A DNA stretch of 64,000 nt, taken from the NCBI RefSeq assembly GCF_030148435.1, contig NZ_JASBTN010000079.1, forward strand, positions 117,891-181,890, in the 5' to 3' direction. The notes under the pieces are model-generated. The model did no database searches and was not told the origin of the DNA. It saw only the letters and a list, made by a program, of their open reading frames with translations. Of this stretch, positions 53,367-61,247 are shown in pieces (positions within the stretch are counted from its first letter, which is position 1; each line of letters begins with the position of its first letter). Position numbers and translations under genes: made by a program. The stretch comes from Aliiroseovarius sp. (GTDB taxonomy: Bacteria; Pseudomonadota; Alphaproteobacteria; Rhodobacterales; Rhodobacteraceae).

Positions 53367-54185
53367 ATGCCTGAGATCGCGCCGAACCCCGCGCCGAACC
53401 CCGCGCTGAATCCCACTGGGCTGGACGCCTACAAACCGTCCCAGATTGCCGAGCTGGTCGAAAAGGCCGGGGTCGCCAAGGCGAACCTGGCGCTGGGCCC
53501 GCTGCTGACCCTGGCAGCGCTGGCGGGGGCCTTCATTGCCCTCGGGGGCGCGGCCTTTACGATGGTGATGACCGGCGCCGATCCGGGTTTTGGTCCGGTG
53601 CGGCTGCTGGGCGGGGTGGCCTTTTCTCTTGGCTTGATCCTGGTCGTCGTGGGCGGGGCTGAATTGTTCACCGGGAACGCGTTGATGGTCATGGCGGTGG
53701 TGGACCGCCTGGTCCCGCCGGGGGCGCTGCTGCGCAACTGGGGCTGGGTCTACCTGGGCAACCTGGCGGGCGCGCTGGGGCTGGTGGTCCTGATGGCGGG
53801 CACCGGGCTGCTGGACGGGGCCATGGGGGCCACCGCCCGCGCGATTGCCGAAGGCAAGGCGGCGCTGTCGCCAATGGAAGCGCTGAGCCGCGGCATCCTG
53901 TGCAACATGCTGGTCTGTCTCGCGGTCTGGCTCTCGCTGTCGGCGCGCAGTGTGACGGGCAAGGTGTTGGCGGTGCTTTGGCCGATTACCGTGTTCGTGC
54001 TGCTGGGTTTTGAACACTCGATTGCCAACATGTACCTGATACCGCAGGGAATTCTGGCCGGTGCCGAGGTCACGGCAACGCAGGCGCTGGGCAATCTTCT
54101 CTGGGTCACGATCGGCAATGTGATCGGTGGGGCCGGGGGCGTGGCCGGGGCCTATTGGCTGGCCTATCGGGCGGGCGTGTCCTGA
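53367..54185 (+). CDS. Formate/nitrite transporter family channel
   Basis: 272 residues with six to seven hydrophobic segments. FNT features are seen in the Asn/Gly-rich GGAELFTGNALMVM, the central NMLVCLAVWLSL and EHSIANMYLIPQGIL with the conserved His of the pore. The family passes formate, nitrite or other small monovalent acids. The N-terminus (APNPAPNPALNP) is a short Pro repeat. Last gene of the P450 unit; formate from oxidative demethylation by the P450 could be its cargo, but this is inference. Confidence 0.88.
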   Translation: MPEIAPNPAPNPALNPTGLDAYKPSQIAELVEKAGVAKANLALGPLLTLAALAGAFIALGGAAFTMVMTGADPGFGPVRLLGGVAFSLGLILVVVGGAELFTGNALMVMAVVDRLVPPGALLRNWGWVYLGNLAGALGLVVLMAGTGLLDGAMGATARAIAEGKAALSPMEALSRGILCNMLVCLAVWLSLSARSVTGKVLAVLWPITVFVLLGFEHSIANMYLIPQGILAGAEVTATQALGNLLWVTIGNVIGGAGGVAGAYWLAYRAGVS

Positions 54186-54221
54186 AACGCCTGCGCCCCG
54201 CCGGAGGAGGGCGGGGCGCAG

Positions 54222-54245
54222 TGGATATTTATGGAAAGATGAAAG
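54222..54245 (+). repeat. Interspersed repeat copy 3 (GTGGATATTTATGGAAAGATG)
   Basis: GTGGATATTTATGGAAAGATGAAAG follows a GC hairpin (GCGCCCCGCC with GGCGGGGCGC, 54194-54220) at the end of the FNT gene, and directly precedes the stop codon of the convergent aminotransferase gene. Copy of the elements at 21882 and 49548. Confidence 0.65.
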
Positions 54246-54246
54246 G

Positions 54247-55599
54247 TCAGAGCGCGGCAAAACCGGCGCGCAGCGAGGACAGGATCGTCCGCACATCCTC
54301 GGCGGTCAGAATCAGCGGCGGCGACAGGATGATGTTCGGGCCGGAGACACGCACCATCGCGCCGGACTGATAGGCGACCTCCTGCACGGTGCCGATGGAC
54401 GCCTTGTCGATCGGGGTCTTGGTGGTGCGGTCGGACACCAGCTCTATCGCGCACATCAGGCCATGGCCTCCGCGCACGTCGCCGATCACGTCGAAATCGG
54501 CTTGCAGCGCCAAGAGCCCTTCGTGCAGCTCACGCCCCCGTGTGGCGGCGTTTTCCGGCACGTTCAGGCGTTTGGTTTCCGCCAGGCAGGCCAGCGCGGC
54601 GGCGGCCCCCACCGGGTGGCCCGAGTAGGTGTAGCCATGGCCGATGGCGGCGCGGCCGGTCTCGTCCTGTTCGAAGGTCGCGGCCACATGGTCGGCAATC
54701 ATCACCGCGCCGAAGGGGAAATAGCCGTTGGTGATCGCCTTGGCGGTGCACATCAGGTCGGGCTGCACGCCCCAATGGCGGCTGCCGGTCCACGATCCCG
54801 TGCGGCCGAAGGCCGTGATGACCTCATCCGCGATCAGAAGAATGCCGTGTTTCGAACAGATCTCGCGCACACCGGGCATGAAGCTCTCATGCGGTGGAAT
54901 GACCCCGCCCGCGCCCAGGATCGGCTCCATGATGAAAGCGGCAATGGTGCCCGCGCCCTGGAAGGCGATCTCGTCCTCCAGGGTCTGCAGGCAGAGCTGG
55001 GCCAAGCGCTCCGGGTCGGTTTCATTGAACGGGTTGCGATAGGTATAGGGCGCAGGGATGTGGAAACAGCCGGGCAGGAGGGGTTCGTACTGGGTGCGGA
55101 AATTGGCGTTCCCGTTAACCGAGGCGCCCCCCATATGGGTGCCGTGATAGCCCTTTTTCAGGCTCAGGAACTTGGTGCGCCCGCCTTCGCCCCGGATCTT
55201 GTGATACTGCCGCGCCAGGCGCAGGGCGGTCTCGACGGAATCGCTGCCACCGGAGGTAAAGAAGGCGCGGGTCAGCCCGTCGGGGGCGAAGAAGTCGCGC
55301 AGCTCCTCGGCCAGCTCGATGACCGCGTCATTGGTGGTACCGCGAAAGGTGGAATAATAGGGCAGAACGTCCAGTTGGGCCGAGATGGCATCTTTCACCG
55401 GCTGGCAGGAGAAGCCCAGGTTCACATTCCAAAGACCACCAACCCCGTCCACGACCTCATGCCCGTCGATATCGGAGATCTTTACCCCCGAGGCGCCGGT
55501 CACGATGGTCGGAGGAGTGTTCAGGCAATCGGCCGGGTGGGCCATCGGGTGCCAGAGCGATTTGGCGTTCTTTTCCTTGAGGAAGTTGGAATCCTTCAT
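54247..55599 (-). CDS. Class III (omega) aminotransferase
   Basis: 450 residues, fold type I PLP enzyme. N-terminal NAKSLWHPMAHPAD, the PLP region LIADEVITAFGRTGSW and Schiff-base Lys in DLMCTAKAITNGYFPFGAV are intact. Such enzymes deaminate terminal amines of beta-alanine, GABA, putrescine or taurine type to aldehydes using pyruvate or oxoglutarate. A taurine role is less likely since tpa is already present. With the aldehyde dehydrogenase at 59763 it would turn an amine into an acid. The start at 55599 (MKDSNFLKEK) has AGAGGG upstream. Beside the IclR gene. Confidence 0.9.
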   Translation of the reverse strand: MKDSNFLKEKNAKSLWHPMAHPADCLNTPPTIVTGASGVKISDIDGHEVVDGVGGLWNVNLGFSCQPVKDAISAQLDVLPYYSTFRGTTNDAVIELAEELRDFFAPDGLTRAFFTSGGSDSVETALRLARQYHKIRGEGGRTKFLSLKKGYHGTHMGGASVNGNANFRTQYEPLLPGCFHIPAPYTYRNPFNETDPERLAQLCLQTLEDEIAFQGAGTIAAFIMEPILGAGGVIPPHESFMPGVREICSKHGILLIADEVITAFGRTGSWTGSRHWGVQPDLMCTAKAITNGYFPFGAVMIADHVAATFEQDETGRAAIGHGYTYSGHPVGAAAALACLAETKRLNVPENAATRGRELHEGLLALQADFDVIGDVRGGHGLMCAIELVSDRTTKTPIDKASIGTVQEVAYQSGAMVRVSGPNIILSPPLILTAEDVRTILSSLRAGFAAL

Positions 55600-55621
55600 G
55601 TCAGCCCTCTTTCTGCAGCGG

Positions 55622-56401
55622 CTACTGCGGTTCGAATGTTGGAAATGTGGAAGGCAGGAACCCACCCATCAGGCGGGTCAAAGCCGGAACCCGGGTCATC
55701 AGCTCGTCCAGAACGCGGGTGCGCAGCGCTTCGGTCATGCGGGCGACCGGCGTGGCGACGGCCACCGCGCCCATCGCCCGCATCTGCGCGTCGAAGACCG
55801 GCACCGCATAGGAATGCACGTCCTCTTCGAAGCCGCCGATCGAGGTCGCATAGCCGCGTGCACGGATTTCGGGCAGCATTGCGCGGATCGCGTCCGGGTC
55901 GGTCACGGTCTGCGGTGTGCGTGCGTTCAGCGGGGCGGAGAGCACCGCGTCGATGAAGGTGGGCGGCGAGAAGGCCAGAACCGAGAGGCCCGAGCTGGTC
56001 GCGTGCAGGTCCAGAACCTCAGCGTCTTCCATCATCACCATGGTGCCGTGTGCGCTGGAATAGGTATAGGCGGTGGTGGCGAGCGTCTCGCCGGACAGCA
56101 CCGACATATGCGCGGTTTCGCCGGTCGCATTGCTGAGCTGGTCCAGCACACGCTGCGCCATTTCGCGCATCGGGACCGTGTATTCGCGCAGCGCCGCAAG
56201 GCGCAGGACGGCCGGGCCCAGGCGATATTCGCGACCTGATCCGGTCTGTTCGACGAATCCATGCTGACCCAATTCGGTCAGCAAACGGTGCACCGTCGCC
56301 TTGTTCATGCCCGACAGGCGCGCCATGTCGGAGAGCCCGATCTCGGACCGGGTGCGGCTGAAAAAATTCAGCAAGGATAAGGCTTTGGACGTTGTTCCCA
56401 T
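55622..56401 (-). CDS. IclR family transcriptional regulator
   Basis: 259 residues. Winged helix with SDMARLSGMNKATVHRLLTEL (about 25-45) and a C-terminal GAF-like effector domain. The start at 56401 (MGTTSKALSLL) is the family start. It lies 22 bp downstream of the aminotransferase start on the same strand and is divergent from tctC, so it is the likely regulator of the TctCBA/ALDH operon and perhaps of the aminotransferase. Effectors of IclR proteins are aromatic or short organic acids. Confidence 0.88.
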   Translation of the reverse strand: MGTTSKALSLLNFFSRTRSEIGLSDMARLSGMNKATVHRLLTELGQHGFVEQTGSGREYRLGPAVLRLAALREYTVPMREMAQRVLDQLSNATGETAHMSVLSGETLATTAYTYSSAHGTMVMMEDAEVLDLHATSSGLSVLAFSPPTFIDAVLSAPLNARTPQTVTDPDAIRAMLPEIRARGYATSIGGFEEDVHSYAVPVFDAQMRAMGAVAVATPVARMTEALRTRVLDELMTRVPALTRLMGGFLPSTFPTFEPQ

Positions 56402-56568
56402 GGGTGTTCGTCTTTCCTTTGCCAGTGGAAGCCGGGGGCTGGCCACCGGCTTTTTTACTTCACGTGTTAAAAGTGTTGACAGACTCGGCGGGGGTCTGTC
56501 AATCTGTTTTAGAACCGACGGTTTAAATAATGAACCGCACCCACGACGCGATCAATAGGGAGATCATC

Positions 56569-57513
56569 ATGACCAAATCCAAGCTGCTGGGCGGCGCCCT
56601 TGCCATTACCATGACGGCCCTGGCCGGCCCCGCGATGGCCGAATACCCCGAGAAGCCTGTGAGCTTCATCGTGCCCTGGCCGCCGGGCGATCTGGAAGAC
56701 GTGCTGACCCGCATGATCGCCGAGGATTTCCAGGCGGCCTATGGTGTCTCGGCAGCCGTGGTGAACAAACCTGGCGGCGGCGGCGGCCCCTTCCCCGGCG
56801 CGATCGACGTGGCGACGGCGCCGGCCGATGGTTACACGGTCGGCAGCTTCGTGCCCGCCGTCCCGGTTATCGGTCATAAAATCGGCATTGATGAGCTGGC
56901 CGGAGAAGTATTTGAACCGATTGGAATTTTCCTGACCTACCCCTTCGTCATCGCGACCTCGGGTGACGCGCCTTACAACTCGATGGAAGAGCTCGCGGCC
57001 TATGCCAAGGAAAACGACGTGGCGCTGGGCCATTTCGGCGATGTGCTGACGCCGACCCAGGTGACGAAGGCCTATGCGGTGAACGCGGGGTTCGAATGGG
57101 GCTCGGACGCAGCTTTTGATGCGCTGGACTGCAACACGCTGGCCTCGGGCGACGCAGATGTGATCAACACCACGCTGCAGCTGATCCTGCCCTGCCTTGA
57201 CAGCGTGAAAGTGCTGACCTCGATCACGGATACCCGCATCAGCCTTGTGCCCGACACGCCCACCATTGGGGAACTGGACGAGAGCCTGGACATCGCGCTC
57301 TGGAATGGTCTCTTCGTGCACAAGGACACGCCACAGGACGTGCGCGACAAGATCGCCGAAGTGGCCGCCAAGACTGTGATGAGCGACCGTGCCCAGGCCG
57401 TGGGCGCCGAGACCGGCGCCCTGGTCTACTGGATGAACGCCGAGGAGTCGGCGGCCCGGATCGAAGGCGACAAGGCCACCGGCGCCGTGATTGGTGGCAT
57501 CCTGGGCAACTGA
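56569..57513 (+). CDS. tctC: TTT transporter periplasmic binding protein (TctC type)
   Basis: 314 residues. Signal peptide 1-23 (MTKSKLLGGALAITMTALAG, cut near AMA-EY). The mature start YPEKPVSFIVPWPPGDLEDVL is the Bug/TctC pattern, although the second Gly of the usual PPGG is Asp here. Such proteins bind carboxylates through their charged end. AGGGAGATCATC precedes the ATG at 56569. Followed by a GC hairpin before tctB. The ligand is probably the carboxylate or amino acid degraded by the neighbouring genes. Confidence 0.9.
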   Translation: MTKSKLLGGALAITMTALAGPAMAEYPEKPVSFIVPWPPGDLEDVLTRMIAEDFQAAYGVSAAVVNKPGGGGGPFPGAIDVATAPADGYTVGSFVPAVPVIGHKIGIDELAGEVFEPIGIFLTYPFVIATSGDAPYNSMEELAAYAKENDVALGHFGDVLTPTQVTKAYAVNAGFEWGSDAAFDALDCNTLASGDADVINTTLQLILPCLDSVKVLTSITDTRISLVPDTPTIGELDESLDIALWNGLFVHKDTPQDVRDKIAEVAAKTVMSDRAQAVGAETGALVYWMNAEESAARIEGDKATGAVIGGILGN

Positions 57514-57527
57514 TCTGAAACCCTGAT

Positions 57528-57547
57528 GGGCCGGGGCAACCCGGCCC
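57528..57547 (+). other. Intercistronic hairpin between tctC and tctB
   Basis: GGGCCGGG (57528-57535) pairs perfectly with CCCGGCCC (57540-57547), loop of 4. No T-run. Same arrangement as after tauA, so it may raise the amount of the binding protein. Confidence 0.55.
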
Positions 57548-57563
57548 GCATCGAGGCAGCATC

Positions 57564-58250
57564 ATGAGCGAGATCAAACACGATCCCAACTATCCGAAAC
57601 GGGGTCAGGTGCTGTTCGCCACCCTGTTTCTGATCTGCGCGACGCTTCTGCTCGCGGCGATCGGGGATCAGACCAAGTGGTTGAAAGGCAAAGCCTTCTT
57701 CGCTCAGCCCCGGTTCTGGCCGGGGATCGGCGTGGGCGGTATGGTGCTGTTCACCGCGCTGCATTACTGGAACCTGCCACGCCGCGAGAGGCGCATGCCA
57801 CGCTGGATTCGCGAAGCCGACTGGTTCCAATGGGCCGAAAGCCTGTTCTGGGGCGTGCTGGCGGGCGTGCTGGCGCTGACGCTCGGGCCGGTGCTGGCCG
57901 CGCCCTTCGTTTTCCTCGTCGCGACTATGCGCATCAGCTACATCTACCTGCACAAGATGGACTGGAAAGAGGCCAAGGTCTGGCTGTCGGTCTTTGAATG
58001 GGCGGGCTGGTTCCTGGCCTATGTGGTGCTGGTGCCGGTGCTGGGCTACCTGCCGATGACCCTCGTTTTCGCGCCGCTTCTGACCTGGCGCATGGGCTAT
58101 CGCTCGCGCCGTATCCTCTGGTCATCGGTCGGTTTCGGCGTGCTGGTCGTGCTGGTTTTCAAGGCCTTCCTGCAGGTGAAAATCCCCGGTGCCTTGGTTT
58201 ACGAGTACCTGCCGGGCACGATCCGCAACTTCTTCATCCTGAACCTCTGA
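57564..58250 (+). CDS. tctB: TTT transporter small membrane subunit (TctB type)
   Basis: 228 residues, with four to five hydrophobic segments and a longer N-terminal cytoplasmic part. The position between tctC and tctA, the length and a typical stretch FAPLLTWRMGYRSRRILW support TctB, a poorly conserved subunit. It forms the membrane complex with TctA. Its stop is eight bases before the tctA ATG. Confidence 0.85.
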   Translation: MSEIKHDPNYPKRGQVLFATLFLICATLLLAAIGDQTKWLKGKAFFAQPRFWPGIGVGGMVLFTALHYWNLPRRERRMPRWIREADWFQWAESLFWGVLAGVLALTLGPVLAAPFVFLVATMRISYIYLHKMDWKEAKVWLSVFEWAGWFLAYVVLVPVLGYLPMTLVFAPLLTWRMGYRSRRILWSSVGFGVLVVLVFKAFLQVKIPGALVYEYLPGTIRNFFILNL

Positions 58251-58257
58251 GGGCAGC

Positions 58258-59898
58258 ATGGACCTGATCACCGAGTTTTTCACCCAGATGGGGGCCAGCG
58301 CGGGCATCCTGGCGCGCTGGGACGTGGCGCTGGCCCTGCTGGTAGGCTCGATCGGCGGCGTTCTGATCGGCGCGATCCCCGGCGTGGGTCCGGCAGTGGC
58401 CATCGCGATCCTGCTGCCCGCGACTTTTAGCATGGACCCGATTGTCGGGCTGACCGTGCTTCTGGGCATCTACGGGTCGTCCATGTACGGCGGATCAATC
58501 CCCGCGATCCTGATCAACACGCCGGGCACGGCGGTGAATGCGCTGACCACCTATGACGGCTATCCGATGACCACCCGCGGAGAGGCGCGCCGAGCGCTGT
58601 CGCTGGCCTATTCGTCGAGCTTCTTCGGCGGCATGTTCTCTGTCGCGGCCCTGATCTTCTTTGCGCCCGTTCTGGCGAAAGTGGCGCCCATGTTCGGCTC
58701 GCGCGAGATCTTCCTGGCCGCCCTCCTGGGCATTATCCTTGTGGTCGTCGCCCACCGCAAACATACACTGATTGCTGCGGCCATGGCCTGTTTCGGCATC
58801 TGGCTGGGCACCATCGGCTTGCATCCGGCAAGCTATTCGAAACGTTATACTTTCGACCAGAGCTGGCTGTCGGGCGGCGTCAACCTGATCGTCGTCGTGC
58901 TGGGCCTGTTCGCCCTGTCCCAAGCCTTTGTCCTCTTGCAGGGCGATGACGAAAACGTCACTCTGAAGAAGATGAAAGGCAGCTTCTTTCAGGGGTTCCG
59001 CGAACTTGCCCGCCACCCGCGCATCGCCGGGGCCTCGGCCACATTCGGCGTGGTCATGGGCATGATCCCCGGCGTGGGCGAGTTCACCGCGCAGTTCATG
59101 AGCTACACCTATGCCGCCAAGACCTCGAAACGGCCCGAGGATTTCGGCCATGGCTCATCGGAAGGGCTGATCGCCGCCGAGACCGCCAACAACGCGGTGC
59201 CCGCCGCTGCCATGGTGCCGCTTCTGGCGCTCGGCATTCCGGGCGAGGCGCTGACCGCGATGATGCTGTCGGTCTTTTACGTGCATAACGTGATCCCGGG
59301 CCCGCAGCTGTTTCAGAACGAGATGGATTTTGTCGTCGCGCTCTATATCGCGCTGGCGCTGCTGAACGTGCTGGTAGTGATCTTCCTGCTGGTCGCCACC
59401 AACCAACTGATCAAGGTGGTGAAAATCCCCAACAAGTTCCTGGGCGTCTGCATCCTGATCCTCAGCTTCGTGGGCGTCTATTCCCTGCGCAATTCCTTCA
59501 CCGACTGCATTCTGGCGGCGGGGTTCGGCATTCTGGGCTTCATCCTCAAGCGCCTGTCGCTGCCCATCGTGCCGATCATCCTGGGCATGGTCCTGGGCGG
59601 TATCATGGAAGTGAAACTGCGCTCCGCCATGGCGCGGGTGAAAACCCCGCTCGACTTCATCGATCGCCCGATCGCGGCGATCCTGTTTGTGATGATCCTC
59701 TTTGTGCTGGCGCTGCATGTGCGCCGGGTGATGCTGGATCGCAAGGAAAGAAAGGCCCAAGAATGGTCGAACAGTCACGCATCGACGAGCTTCGAAACCA
59801 ACCTGTCGCGCCGCAAGGCCTCTTTGTTGAAGGCGCGTGGCAAGCAGGTGAAGGAGAGACGCTCGACGTTCTCTCGCCGATCGACGGACAGCGACTGA
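58258..59898 (+). CDS. tctA: TTT transporter large membrane subunit (TctA type), extended C-terminus
   Basis: 546 residues; the usual length is about 500. About 11-12 helices with the duplicated motifs GAIPGVGPAVAIAIL and GMIPGVGEFTAQFM that define TctA. The family-like part ends near ALHVRRVMLDRKERKAQE. The remaining ~45 residues (basic and Ser-rich) are encoded in the 136 bp that overlap the start of the aldehyde dehydrogenase gene in another frame. This tail is probably the result of loss of the original stop. The pump is driven by the proton or sodium gradient. Confidence 0.9.
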   Translation: MDLITEFFTQMGASAGILARWDVALALLVGSIGGVLIGAIPGVGPAVAIAILLPATFSMDPIVGLTVLLGIYGSSMYGGSIPAILINTPGTAVNALTTYDGYPMTTRGEARRALSLAYSSSFFGGMFSVAALIFFAPVLAKVAPMFGSREIFLAALLGIILVVVAHRKHTLIAAAMACFGIWLGTIGLHPASYSKRYTFDQSWLSGGVNLIVVVLGLFALSQAFVLLQGDDENVTLKKMKGSFFQGFRELARHPRIAGASATFGVVMGMIPGVGEFTAQFMSYTYAAKTSKRPEDFGHGSSEGLIAAETANNAVPAAAMVPLLALGIPGEALTAMMLSVFYVHNVIPGPQLFQNEMDFVVALYIALALLNVLVVIFLLVATNQLIKVVKIPNKFLGVCILILSFVGVYSLRNSFTDCILAAGFGILGFILKRLSLPIVPIILGMVLGGIMEVKLRSAMARVKTPLDFIDRPIAAILFVMILFVLALHVRRVMLDRKERKAQEWSNSHASTSFETNLSRRKASLLKARGKQVKERRSTFSRRSTDSD

Positions 59899-61247
59899 CC
59901 ACGATTGCCCGGGCGACGGCGGCGGATGTGGACCGGGCCGTGGCCTCGGCGCGGCGGGCCTTTGACGACGGGCGCTGGTCGCGCCTGGCCCCGTCGGGCC
60001 GCAAGAAAGTGCTGCATCGCCTGGCCGACCTGATCGAGAAACACGCGCTGGAACTTGCCGTTCTGGGCGTGCGCGACAACGGGACCGAGATCGGCATGGC
60101 GCTGAAGGCCGAGCCGGGATCGGCGGCGGGCACCTTCCGCTACTATGCCGAGGCGCTGGACAAGGTCTATGGCGAGATCGCGCCAACAGCGCCGGGCGTG
60201 CTGGGCCTCGTCCACAAGGAGCCGGTCGGCGTGGTCGGCGCCATCGTGCCCTGGAATTTCCCGCTGATGATCGGGTCGTGGAAACTGGCCCCGGCCTTGG
60301 CGGCGGGCAATTCGGTAGTGCTGAAACCGGCCGAGACCGCGTCGCTGACCCTGCTGCGCCTGGCGGAACTGGCCTCCGAAGCCGGGCTGCCCGATGGCGT
60401 CTTGAACGTCGTGACCGGGCAGGGGAGCGTGGCCGGTGAGGCGTTGGCCCTGTCGATGGATGTCGACGTGCTGGTTTTTACCGGCTCCGGCGGGGTGGGG
60501 CGCAGATTGCTGGAGTATTCCGCGCGTTCGAACCTGAAACGCTGTTACCTCGAACTGGGCGGCAAGTCCCCCAACATCGTTTTCGCCGACGCGCCGGATC
60601 TGGAACAGGCGGCGAAGGTCAGCGCGGCGGGCATCTTTCGCAACGCGGGGCAGGTCTGTGTCGCCGGGTCGCGCCTGCTTGTCGAAGAGGCCATTCACGA
60701 CGATTTCGTCGCCGCTCTATCCAAACACGCCAGCACCATGGTGGTTGGCAACCCCCTGGACTTGAACACGAATATCGGCGCGGTGAACAACCTGCCGCAG
60801 CTGGAAGGCAACCTTGGCTTTGTCTCGAAAGCCGTGGAGGAGGGCGCCGAGATCGCCCTTGGCGGCGCGCGCATTCTGGAGGACACCGGCGGGTATTACA
60901 TGGAACCCACCGTGCTGACCGGCGTGAACCCCGCCCAAAACGTGGCCCAGAACGAGGTCTTTGGCCCGGTTCTGGCCGTGACGCCGTTCAAAACGGATGA
61001 AGAGGCCGTGCAGATCGCCAATTCCACCCAATACGGGCTGGCCGCGGGGGTCTGGACCCGGAACCTGTCGCGCGCTCATCGCATGGTGCGCGAGGTACAG
61101 GCGGGGGTGGTGCATGTGAACACCTACGGGGGCGCGGACGGCACTGTGCCGCTGGGCGGGGTCAAACAGTCGGGCAACGGCCATGACAAATCCCTGCACG
61201 CCTTTGACAAGTATTTCGACCTGAAAACCGCGTGGATGCAGCTATGA
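59763..61247 (+). CDS. NAD(P)-dependent aldehyde dehydrogenase
   Basis: 494 residues. Catalytic Cys in FRNAGQVCVAGSRLLV and Glu in LELGGKSPNIVF are present; the cofactor region has VPWNFPLMIGSWK and FTGSGGVGRRL. Close to the gamma-glutamyl-aminobutyraldehyde/PuuC and betaine-aldehyde type of the superfamily by pattern. Starting at 59763 overlaps tctA by 136 bp; the N-terminus GLFVEGAWQAGEG fits the family, so this start is preferred. Last enzyme of an amine-to-acid route with the aminotransferase, or an aldehyde step before amidotransferase cleavage. Its stop overlaps the next gene (ATGA). Confidence 0.9.
   Translation: MVEQSRIDELRNQPVAPQGLFVEGAWQAGEGETLDVLSPIDGQRLTTIARATAADVDRAVASARRAFDDGRWSRLAPSGRKKVLHRLADLIEKHALELAVLGVRDNGTEIGMALKAEPGSAAGTFRYYAEALDKVYGEIAPTAPGVLGLVHKEPVGVVGAIVPWNFPLMIGSWKLAPALAAGNSVVLKPAETASLTLLRLAELASEAGLPDGVLNVVTGQGSVAGEALALSMDVDVLVFTGSGGVGRRLLEYSARSNLKRCYLELGGKSPNIVFADAPDLEQAAKVSAAGIFRNAGQVCVAGSRLLVEEAIHDDFVAALSKHASTMVVGNPLDLNTNIGAVNNLPQLEGNLGFVSKAVEEGAEIALGGARILEDTGGYYMEPTVLTGVNPAQNVAQNEVFGPVLAVTPFKTDEEAVQIANSTQYGLAAGVWTRNLSRAHRMVREVQAGVVHVNTYGGADGTVPLGGVKQSGNGHDKSLHAFDKYFDLKTAWMQL

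Noticed and set aside
54247..55599. Second taurine aminotransferase
   Set aside because: Pattern differs from tpa, and it lies beside the IclR/TctCBA genes rather than under a TauR box.
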